Positions 39,901 through 52,300 of a stretch of 64,000 bases of DNA are shown here, piece after piece. Numbering within the stretch: position 1 is the stretch's first letter; the number at the start of each line of letters is the position of its first letter. The DNA is from Spongilla lacustris (taxonomy: Eukaryota > Porifera > Demospongiae > Spongillida > Spongillidae): assembly GCA_949361645.1 (NCBI GenBank), contig OX442416.1, positions 10,483,869-10,547,868 of the forward strand, read 5' to 3'. Position numbers and translations under genes: made by a program. A model generated the notes under the pieces. The model did not search any database. It saw only the letters and a list, made by a program, of their open reading frames with translations, and had not been told where the DNA came from.

Positions 39901-42900
39901 TCTAGGTTTTTATTTATGTGAATGTCCTGTCCTTTTGGGCTATGAACCATTAGCAGTTTTATTATTTTTTTCTACCTGGTTTTGATGCTGTCAATATTCG
40001 ATGTTAATAATAAAACACAATTGTTTGTTAGTTATTATTCATCTGCTTATGATGCAATATTTAATGAAGCATTGCACATGGAAGTTTACTCTTTAAAAAA
40101 ACAATGCAAATCTAAGTGTAGGATGATTGTTTATCCTTTGGTGACCACCAGATTACCCACCCATGCCAACCCCCATTTTCCTTGAATCCAGTGCCACATG
40201 ATTCCTTGTTGTTATTTGTAGTATTGCAAGTTTGTGGCCGGGATGCATATGTATTGACTGCAATGTAAGAATATAAAAATATGTTCCTGGTGATTGTAAT
40301 AAACATATACTCTACTGTTTTATACTTTAAGCAATCAAATTGTATACTCTGAAGTAGTTGCCTAAATGCCAGTTGGGATTGAAAGACATATTTGTGGTGA
40401 ATAAAATTGAACAATATGGAAGCTGATGATTGCAATGGTGATTTAATGTTGTCCAGAAATAAATTCACTTATATTATCTAAACTTTCAGAAAAACGTCAT
40501 ATAATGGATAACTGTGGCTGTGGAAGATGCGATTTAAAAGGACTCATAACTAATGGATGTCATAATCCACGTAATAAACCATTCTTGTACCTTGATGTTG
40601 ATAGTCTTACTAAGAATGAAAAAGACATTTTACTGCTAAAAGTTAAGGCTGATGCAGATGCCATAAATAAAAAATATCGTCAAATGATCCTTAAATTTAA
40701 AACCTGGATGGAGGTCAATGTACCTGTTAAGAATTACAGGGATATCCTGTTTAATATACCGGGTACTATCAAAAATGAAGTGCCTATGCTTCAAGACAGA
40801 TGGAAGGACATCAAAGAAGCTGATCACTCAGAATGTTATGCAATACTCTCCGACTATTTTACATGGTTTAATTCTTCTGTTTTGAAAATAGTACTAGAAG
40901 ATGCTAAAACTGTAACTGAAAAAGATCCAACAGACATTTTATCAATCATACAGTCCTATACAGACGAGGTGCACAAGTACTGCAAACGAAACATCTTTGA
41001 ATGTCCCCCACCTTCACCTATGTCACTCATAAAGGACGCTACTTACTTTTTATTAAAAGTGGTAGAGTATCAGGAACTTGATAAAAAAACATACAAAGCA
41101 GAAGAAATTCAACTGTTTGAAGCACAATTGATGGCATCTTTAAATATTCAAAACTATGCACTAAGGTTGTGCACTGTTACCAGGGGATGTGTTGAGCTGG
41201 TGTATTCTGTACCACTCTGCATATACTCTGTACTATTTCCTTTGAATGAAGAACAGTGGAAACTTCTTATCACACTAGGTGTAACAGAGCTCATGACAAA
41301 GGACTACCACTATAAGCAGGTAAGCAAACATTTTTCTTCAGTACATAAGTTGGGTTTCCAACTCTTTTTGGAGCACAGTATAATTTATAATACACACAAT
41401 GTGTACAATGTATGTGGGTTTCGATATGGTTGTTTTTATTTTCTGTACTGTACAGTCATGCAGTAAATAGTTTCATCTGCCTGTACATGTAGTTATAGAA
41501 ATCTGCGTACATGATACATGTATGTCTCCAAGAGAATCCTTATCCTATCTAAAGGCTTTCTATTGCTGTGCAATGCAGGGAAATAGTTATTGGTGCCTTT
41601 AAATGAAGATTGTGATTCACTTCCGCATCTTATGATGCTACTGTTACAGTCTTCAGAATTGGATAAAGAAGTGTTACATCCAACAGCTGCAGATGAAACT
41701 GCTGCAGGGAGACAACTTCCTATGGATGTGGACATGACTGCTCAAAATAAGGTTAGGTGCTGTTATAGTACAAAAAATTATTTTTAGATGGGCAGAATAG
41801 TGTACAATGCTCAATCTCCCTATGCTCAATTGCATGTCTGTCATATGCATGAGCACCCCCAAAAAATTCCCCTAAGTAATTTACTCACACAACTGCATGC
41901 TTGTATGCGTCCTAGCACACACGCCCCTAAGCACACAACATTCAAAAGATATACAAAGTATCACACATGCAGCATACAATATATATTAGATCCTTTTAAT
42001 TCTACCACATGGAGGTTAATTACCTTATTCATTTCAATCTCAAACAACTTGAAGTAGATTTAATTTAGTGCTTTATTATTCCACAAAGGCAGTGCTTACT
42101 TTAGATTTATTTGATGTATACAGATTGTAGCTCTTTCAAAAATCCAACAAAATGCATTGCAAATTTTTATAGAAACTATAAATGGTAGTTATCATACATT
42201 TGTCTATAGAGTACAGGAAATTATATGCTGTGTGTTCATTCCTTACCTGCAGGACAATACAACTCCATTGTATGTAGCAAGTCGGGAAGATCATCATGCA
42301 GGTGTTGATGTGAATACAGCAAGATCTGATGTAAGCAATGATATTTTTATTTTATGATATCAATGCAATGTCTTCTACACTGCCATACATAGATGTGTAT
42401 ACATGTATATTGATGTGCATTTGATGTGCATGCAGATTGATGCATGTATTATATGAGGTACATGTAATTGTGCTAGTTATATTGTTCATTTTCCCAACTA
42501 GATTAAAAAGGTGAAATATGATTTGTGACAAAAGTTATGTTTTTTATGCTTTATTATAAAGCTTTGCTTCAAAAGGTGACATAGGATTTGTGATATATGT
42601 AAGCCAGGTATTGATGTTAATATACATGCATGTATACATCTGATGTACAAGTAAGTGATCGTATAATGTCTATGAGGCATGATGGAACTAGAAATCAATT
42701 GCAACGGATACACAGATGTACAGTGCATGTACATATACTACATGTAGATGCATGTAGCTACAAATCAAATGAATATGGGTAAAAGTTCAGTAAAACTCGT
42801 TTATCATATTCATTTGAGATGCATGCAAGTGAAGAGGTAAATGTTTGTGGACTATGCTATTTATGTTGTTTTAAATATGTGAAAGTAACACTATATGGGA

Positions 42901-43345
42901 CAGCTCACGACAAAATGGCACACCATAATATAAATTATATAATGTTATAAAAATTGCTTTGCGTTTGAATCATTATAACTTCCGAACGGTTAAGGCTATC
43001 AACGTTCTATTTTCAACACTTCATACCACACCTTTTCTCTTTGGTAAAGTACATTTTGGAGCCTTGCACTTGTTCCGTGTCAGTATTGCAACGTTCGATA
43101 CCCCACCCGGTCAGGGCCGGTGAGAGCCGTAATGAGGCCCGGGGTAACATTCATTAGAGGGCCCCATAGGCCCTGAAATACGAGAGGGGGGTCCCCCTTG
43201 AGATTGGCCAAATACGAGTTTTTATACATCCATAGTACATGTACAATTAAACTGCAAACCACTCTTTAGCCATAATACTATAAAATTTTGGACCGCCGGG
43301 CCCCCTATTATTCCTTGGGGCCCCTTTATTATACCTTGGGGCGCT

Positions 43346-43377
<32 letters not shown>

Positions 43378-46300
43378 ACCCCTCTCACCGGCCCTGCACC
43401 GGGTTTATAACTTGCTGTAGGAATAATCGCTTCAATTTCGGTTTGTATAGGTAGAGAGGTCCTATACCTATCGATTTGTTCTGTTTGTTCAGTTTTATGC
43501 TATCCGTTACGGAGATACATGTACCAGTACAGTTGAACAAACTACGTGCACATTTCCCCGCTTGATTAGCGCCAATGTTATAATCCCCGCCTCCCCATAC
43601 ATCGAGTGGCCCATTGGCGCGAATCGAGCGCGAAAATGTGCACGTAGTTCGTTCAACCAAGGACACTTAATTAAATGTCCTTGGTTCAACTGTATCTCCG
43701 TAACGGATGACGTAAACATTAACAAACAGTCTCTACCTGCAAAACGAAATTGAAGCGAATTCATTACTCCTACAGAAACGTATGGCGGGTTTGAACCCGG
43801 TGGGGTATTGAACGTTGCAAGACTGGCACGGAACCGTTCAGAAGTTATAATGATTCAATCGCGAAGCAATTGTGTAACATTATTATATATACATATAATT
43901 ATAATTATAATCATAATAAATATAATTATACCCCATAATATATGTACAATACAGATAAACAAGCCCATAACGTTACATTACCTACCACCTAGACTAAATA
44001 ATATATCAGTAGCCTGTGTCTGAGATGGCCCTTGAAAGAAGAGCCCTCACATTTGCCCTAACAAGGGTCATGTTCAACCTCTGATATAGGGCTGTGACAG
44101 ATGCAGACTTTGGGCAGTTCTGACGTGTGGCCAAGCCAGAGGCTAGCTGCGATAGTGCCCACTTTGCTTCAGTGCCCCAACACCCATAGGTCTCTACAGC
44201 TATTGGGATGCATACCCAACCCAGTTCTGCACATTTGGAGTCATTGGCCTTATGCTTTCTCTCCTCTGCTGCAAAGGCTGCAGACCCTGCTGTCACACTC
44301 GCTTCAGGTAAATTACTTGAGGTTAGTGGTGATGTGACAGTAAAGTCAAATGCAGCAGGCTTTCCCATCATCCAGTTTGCTGCCAGGACATCAGCTGGTC
44401 GTGTGTAGCGCTCCTCAGATGTAAAGCCATACCCAACCTCCACCTGAGCACTTATGCAGGCTCTCCTACATGACTCTGCAAATACATCCCGGAGCCTGTT
44501 GTGACGAATGACCACATCGCCCCCATGCTTGCATGTTAAAGCATGATGGCCTAAAGGGTCCAAAGAATGAGCTGGACAGTGAGGACATGTGACACCCTGA
44601 GAGCCTGAGATACTAACACCAAGCCACCATTGTATGGCTGCTTGGAACTCAGAAGGCTCCAACTGCAGATTGATACCAGGAGAAGGAGCTGTGGAAAGCC
44701 ATGCAGCAGCATGGGGAGATGAAACTGATAAAAGGCGAGCTCTGTCAGGCAATGATGATTTTGAAAAAGCTGTGCAAACAGGCTGTCTTCCAATTTGTTC
44801 GAAAGCACCTTTTGGCGGCATGGTGTCTCCCTGATAGCTTCCAATGTAACCGTATCCTCATTAGAAACATGTTCATTAAACTTATCGATGGCATTCAACA
44901 GGTGCTGATTGGTCTCAGAGCACATGCCAGCCATGCTTAGAGATGCAATATAACAGGCAGATGAATGTTCTGAAAGCCGACGAAGCCCTAAACCACCTCT
45001 GCTAAGGCTGAGTTGTGCCTGTTTCCAAGCACTGTTTGGGGTGTCTACAGCTGTGGCTAGAGCAAAGCAGTGACGAACATCATTATCAAAGTACTCCAGT
45101 CCTTTGGCAATGAGAGAAGGGGGTGTTGATCTTGCCAAGTGCACAAGCTTACAAAATCCGCTACACTGTCGTAACAGAAGCAGAGCAACTTGGGGGTCCA
45201 CAGAACCAACCTCTTCCAGTTGGGAGAGTAACTTGGAGGCCGTAGCACACTTCTGGGATACAACTTTGGCACAAAAAATTGCATCCCCAATAGGAGCTCC
45301 CAGGATCTCCAAATGAGGTACACTAGATCTCTTCATTTCTGGTGGGAACATGCTGAGATCACTAAGACTGAAGAGTTTACATTTTGCTGCATTAATAAAC
45401 AGACCCAATGGAGGGCCAAGCTCTTGGATGATGGTAAGTGCACGTGAAACTGCATGCTTAGGACCAGCAACCACACCATCATCTTGGTACCATCAAACTG
45501 GAGCATTTTCATCTGATACAATAGCAGACACAATCTTGTGGAGTACTATAGGCAGAAGAACATTGGACTTAAAGGGTCTCCTTGCTGGACACCCACCTCT
45601 GAGCTTATAGTACCCAATGCATGCTGCAATACTGGGTGTTGGCCATAGCACCATGATGCCCATGGGAGCAACTCTGGGAATTGAATGCTGCACTCATACA
45701 AGAGGGCCTGACGAGACACAAGATTGTATGCATTACGCATGTCTATTTTCAGCACTGTCATCTGTCCAGTGATCATCCATGCAAGACCTGAGACCATGGA
45801 TAACCTTTTCTGCTCCTGCTGCACAAGCCACTCCAAACTGGTAGGGGGCAAAGAAGTCACTGGCTTTGGACTTTTCAACTGCACTAACACATTTTCCCAC
45901 CAGGCGACGTAAAGCTTCACCTACTGCAATGGGGCGAATATCAAGTGGCAAATCCTCTTCACTTTTCACCAGCGCAGTGAGACTACCTCCAGCTAAATGT
46001 TTAGAGACAACCACTGGGACTTCACCAGAAGCTAGTAGGTTGATGATATCCCTAAGAGAAGAGCATATGGGAACCTGCAAATGTATCTCCGCTGCATCTA
46101 TGAGATGTTGAATTCAAAGGCCTGAAGGTCCACATGCAGTAGTCTTTGGGAAAGACCGCAGAATGGCCCCTACATTGAAATCCTTTGGAAGAATAGCTGT
46201 CCATGAACTACCAGCAGTGGGTGGAGTTGGAGGAGGGCCCTTGGGATGTTTAGACTGCAGGAGTTCCCAGGTGTCATTATTGTGAGGTGCTAGACCCGAT

Positions 46301-49300
46301 GAAGTTAGGACTTGACAGGCCCTCCCATACAGTCCTTCTCTGGCTAGAGCAACTGAGGTGTGGATCCTTCTGTCAGTATCATTGTGCCTTGAATGAGAAG
46401 GTCTTGAAGTAGTCTGACCAATAGCACGCTGCCAAAGTGTTCTGTATTGACCTTTCAACCACAAACCACAGAGGTACTCAATGGAAATAGGCTTATGGTG
46501 ACGTCCTCTACGTTTTGGGGTAAGAAGCAAACATTTAGGCAACATGAAAAGCTTTAACCATGAGTCCTCAGTGTTCTCTAACAAAGCTGATCTTAGAGCA
46601 GATGATAGGGCTAATGCAAATGCAGGTCTAGCTTTGGTAGGCACACGTCTTAGAGTGTAACCAGGCAGTTGGCATATGTAGGCAACTCATCAATGCTGGC
46701 AGACATTGGCAAATTCATACCTAACGTTTCCACCACTGCATGTGCAGTGCGTGCGCATTTAGTCCGATGGGATAGGCTGTGGGAATTAGCTACCAGCACC
46801 TGGCAGTCAGGGCAAATAAACAGACCGTGTTCCTTCAGCCAGGTGTCAGGCACATTACCTGGAAGCAACCTCTGGGCATGTAATGTTATGTGGTGTCGCC
46901 ACATTGTGGGAGAAACTAGTTCAGGGCAACCCTCTGAAGGTCCACATGCAGTAGTCTTTGGGAAAGACCGCAGAATGGCCCCTACATTGAAATCCTTTGG
47001 AAGAATAGCTGTCCATGAACTACCAGCAGTGGGTGGAGTTGGAGGAGGGCCCTTGGGATGTTTAGACTGCAGGAGTTCCCAGGTGTCATTATTGTGAGCT
47101 GCTAGACCCGATGAAGTTAGGACTTGACAGGCCTTCCCATACAGTCCTTCTCTGGCTAGAGCAACTGAGATGTGGATCCTTCTGTCAGTATCATTGTGCC
47201 TTGAATGAGAAGGTCTTGAAGTAGTCTGACCAATAGCACGCTGCCAAAGTGTTCCGTATTGACCTTTCAACCACAAACCACAGAGGTACTCAATGGAAAT
47301 AGGCTTATGGTGACGTCCTCTACGTTTTGGGGTAAGAAGCAAATATTTAGGCAACATGAATAGCTTTAACCATGAGTCCTCAGTGTTCTCTAACAAAGCT
47401 GATCTTAGAGCAGCAGATAGGGCACATGCAAATGCAGGTCTAGCTTTGGTAGGCACACGTCTTAGAGTGTAACCAGGCAGTTGGCATATGACTTCAAATG
47501 TAGGCAACACAGACGTCACATCAATGCTGGCAGACATTGGCAAATTCATACTTAATGTTTCCACCACTGCATGTGCAGTTCGTGCGCATTTAGTCCGATG
47601 GGATAGGCTGTGGGAATTAGCTACCAGCACCTGGCAGTCAGGGCAAATAAACAGACCGTGTTCCTTCAGCCAGGTGTCAGGCACATTACCTGGAAGCAAC
47701 CTCTGGGCATGTAATGTCATGTGCATGGTGTCGCCACATTGTGGGAGCAACTAGTTCAGGGCAACCCTCTACAGCACATTGTTTCCTGTTCGAGGTGTAA
47801 GAAAGGGAAGGAGAGGGACAGAATGATGAGGAAAGCGTGGAGGTGGCTGTGTAAGAATAATGTGCCTGTGCAGAAGAAGGCAGGATATATCCTCGGGAGG
47901 GAAGCTCAGGTGGAGGTTGAATGGGGCCTTCCGATGTCGATTGGGAGCACGAATGGTTAGAAGATGGAGAGGACCCCTGTTCCGGTGATATACTAATAGG
48001 TGCAGGGGCTATTGCTAGCAGATGGGTTTGAGCATGCAAATGCTGGATAAATACAGATGGCGGAAGGTCCGTGGATACTATTGGAGGATCAAACAGCGCT
48101 GGCACTGCCGAAGAGGAAGGTGTGAATGAAGTGCTAGGAGAGGGCTGGGGTGATGATGGTGTCCCATGCAAAACCGACGATCGGGATGGCTCAGGAGATG
48201 ACGTATTAAAACGTTCATAAAGGTGGCTCGGAGGGCTGTAGCGAACTACCAACTAACGAACCGCTATTATTGTTATTTGAAAACAAGGACTCACAGCTGT
48301 TGCCATTGGACTTGGATGAATGGCGGCTGTCATTCAAGCAGGACGTGCAACGGGTCCGCTTAATGGTAACAAGGACTAATTTGCAACCCACGCAAGCGGT
48401 GAAACCTGCTTCGTGAAGTAAGTCCGCCGAGATTCCAGGGTCGTTTTTCGAAAAGTGTCCCTGCAGGTGTTTTTTAAAAGCATCCTTCGTCCCTAAAGAA
48501 GAGGAGCAACCAGGTATTAAGAGACATTCAGACCTACCTGCAGAAGCGCTCTGACGATTGTGTTCCAGAGGCTGTGAATCCGATTGTGGGATAGAACTAT
48601 GCGGGAGGCCTCTTGAAACGCGCTTACCACGCGCCATGCAATATTCTTATTTTTATATATATAATATATTTTAATGATATTCATATATAGCCAGAGCCAT
48701 TCTCCGAAGAGTGTAGAACCGTAGTGTCTCTGTGTTTGATTATGTAACAGTGGATTATTTCGTTGTTGTCAGTGTTGTTTAAAAGTTTTTAATGTCTATT
48801 GTCCTGAATGTCCACCCGGGGGTACAATTGGACACCCGGGTGGACAGCAAAAAATGTTTTTGCCGTTCGGTCACGGAATGGACCTGGCTGCATTTAACGG
48901 TACTGACTTACAGAACAAGTCTTTTCAGGATTGGGCCGAGATAAGTAAGGCTTAAGTCCTTTCGGTACTCGTAAAACGACCCGTGCTAGCGGACCTATCC
49001 ATTACGCTCTGACCGATCCGCATGCGAGGAGCGTAATGGATAGGCCCGCTAGTACGGCTCGTTCTACATGTACCAAAAGGATTTAAGCTTTGCTTATCCT
49101 CGGCCCAATCCTTAAAAGACTTATACTATAAGCCAGTATCGTTAAATGCCACTAGGTCCCTTCCATGACCGAACAACAAAAACTTTTTTGCTGTCCACCC
49201 GGGTATACAATGGTGGACATTCAGGACAATAGACATTAACGGTACTGGCTTACGGAACAAGTCTTTTCAGGATCGGGCCGAGATAAGTAAGTCTTAAATC

Positions 49301-52300
49301 CTTTCGGTACTCGTAAAACGACCCGTGCTAGCGGACCTATCCATTACGCTCCGACCGATCCGCATGCACGGAGCGTAATGGATAGGTCCGCTAGCACGGG
49401 TCGTTTTACGAGTACCGAAAAGTTTTAAGCCTTACTTATCTCGGCCCAATCCTGAAAAGACTTATTCTGTAAGCCAGTACCGTCAAATGCAGCCGTGTCC
49501 CTTCCGTGACCGAACGGCAAAAACTTTTTTTGCTGTCCACCCGGGTGTCCAATTGTACCCCCGGGTGGACATTCAGGACAATAGACATTAATAATAATAA
49601 TTATTATTATATATATATAAACGATGTGCCATACTGTATACAGGGTGTTTCACAATCAAGGAAAACGGTTTATAAATTAACCACAAGCAGTTAATTAACT
49701 GGTAGTTATTGTTATAAGACATGCTGGTGAAATAATATTAATAATGTAGTTCCTAAACATAACGTAGTGAATGTTATACAAGTAATCTCAAACTAAAAAT
49801 AATCTTTAATGGTTAATTAATATTGATAAATGTTTTAAGTTCTATAATTTGAATTAAATATTATATGTTAATAAATGTAGGGTGGGTGTTTAGTTTTTAG
49901 CTGCAAATTATATTTCATTAACTACTTCCATTTCGAAGTTATTCAAAATTGAAATCTTGATTTTTTTAATTTTCATAGTGGCCATTGTATCTTTATTTAG
50001 TGGTTTGAATTTATTAATAAATTCAGCCAAGGTGACATATTAAAATTCAAGGAAATGCTGGACCTTTTGGTATGGTATGCTTTAAATTAGGTGTAAGCGG
50101 GAATTATTAATTCGTTTTCGTTAATTATAATTTTTTTCATTTTATTTAATGATTTATTGAATTAATATTTATATGTTTACACTAAGTCACTCTGTGTATA
50201 TGTGTGGTATATGTTTGATCCATTAGGATGGTCATACTCCATTGTGGACAGCTATTTTTAATGGACATCTTGACGTAGTAAAGAAGCTCATTGAAGCTGG
50301 AGCTATTGTCAATCAGGCCAATAAGGTTGGTATGGCATTAGTGTTTACAATCATTGCATACATGTACATTGACTACATATATGTAAATATTATGTATTGT
50401 CAACAAACAGTTAAGCAGTTGTACCTGTACGTAGACACTTTAGTTCTGATAAGCAACCTGAAATGGAAAATCCAAAAACAATCGAAAAGTTGAAGGAAAA
50501 ATGTCAAGGCATTCCTACAATACATTTAGTTTAGATTACAGAAAATGATATAATCATACTGAACAGAATTAATAACACATACATACATACATGTATATGT
50601 GGATCCCTGTTACATATATTGAACCTACATTGTAATTGAAATGTACAAATTTTTACATGTACAAATGTGCACATGTGCATGTAAATAGTAATGATGAGCA
50701 CATTCAACCATACTGGCACAAGTTGACTTTCAGTTGCAACACCTGTACACACATATGCACTGATCGATGGTACATGTATATACTATTCCTTTAGCTAAAT
50801 TTTAATTTCTAAATGCACATTTGTACGTGTACATGTACATGTACATGTATATCTTCTTCATTCCTTACCAGGACAATACAACTCCATTATATGTAGCAAG
50901 TCAGGAAGGTCATCATGATATAGTGCAGAGCTTGTTGGGAGCAGGTGCTGATGTGAATATAGCATCATCTGATGTAATCTATGATATTTTGTAATTGTGT
51001 ACGTAGTGATGGAACTAGAAATTTAATGCCATGGATGGAATGTCTTGTGCACTGCCATACTTAGATATACAGTACATGCATGTACACTGATGAGCAGCTT
51101 GATGCATTAAAAAAATTAGTAGTAATTGTCTTTGTGTACTTTGCTAGAATTTTCACAACCAGTTCTGAATACAATGTGGGGAAATATGATTTGAAACGTT
51201 TTTGTACCATTCAGAGTACCACATGTAAATGTAACTGGTGTGGTATATTGCAGAGTAAGTTGTTGGTACCTAATTTGAATGGGTATCTTGATGTAATATA
51301 GAAGCTCATTGAAACCAGAGCCAATGTCGATCAGGCCAATAAGGTTGGTGTTCTGTTGATGGTTTTCATAACTGAACATACTATTACTACATGTACATCC
51401 ATACATGTATAAGCAGAGTACATTATTACTTCCATGTATGTATACTTGTGTTTTCCACATTTTGACATTTTAAAAAATCATCAACATCGACATGTAAACA
51501 CAAGAATTATAATTGCAGGACTGCTATTTCATTTTTCTGAGCAGATTTTATACATTTTATGTTTGAACTATTTACTATAATATTTTTGCAAGAAGTACAT
51601 TCCATAAAGCCTTTTGAACGTAAGGGTTGAGCACTTTTCTAAATACAGGAATTAGATTATGTAATCGCTCAGCACTAATAGTGTGGGCATTATCTAATGC
51701 AAACCAATGTAGACAGCATAATCGCATGATTCATTGATGATAGCGTAATAGGGACATTAGAGTGGTGTGCTTAATCTTTATATACATGTACAGTTGTATC
51801 CAACAAAACAGGCATGAATATGTAGCATTTAGGGCCTATAAATAGTTATATGGTGACAAATAGTTTTGTATTAACAATGAGAGATTTGATTATTTTTTAG
51901 GATGGTCGGAGTCCATTGGAGAAAGCTAGTATGAATGGACATCTTGAAGTAGTAAAGAAGCTCATCGAAGCTGGAGCCAATATCAATCAGGCCAATAAGG
52001 TTGGTATGGTATCAGTGCTCAATTGATGGTTTTCATAACTGAACCAACATATATATATACAATAATTATAATATATATATATATATTATATATAATTATA
52101 TATATAAATATATAATATATATATATACTTTCACTACATGCTCTCATCCATGTGTGCAGAGTACAAGAGATTATTTACATGAATATGTAATCAGGCATTC
52201 ATGTCAATAAGTATAATTTTACACATGTAATAGAAATCCAATGTCAAGGATGAAATTTCTTGTGCACTGCAACACACAGATATACAATGCATGTATATAT

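Larger units (their letters stand above)
43990..48660 (-). mobile_element. Non-LTR retrotransposon with zinc fingers, RT, CCHC and restriction-like endonuclease (inactive)
   Basis: On the minus strand, 5' to 3': zinc-finger N-terminus (start 48637), Ser/Pro-rich linker, two more Cys/His fingers, a basic region present twice by tandem duplication, reverse transcriptase (QQGDP at about 45555), CCHC (CPHC...HHALTC, about 44580), then PAD...FDFTV endonuclease core (about 44340-44400). This order matches RLE-type non-LTR elements (R2/NeSL/HERO-like; class assignment inferred). At least four frame changes and a TGA before WYQDDG show it is dead. It lies opposite to, and within an intron of, the 2A/Death gene. 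Confidence 0.85.

Noticed and set aside
43112..43396. 5-bp target duplication as for the other CAGG-ended elements
   Set aside because: The adjacent pentamers differ (CCGGT and CACCG); an 8-bp repeat with one change fits better.
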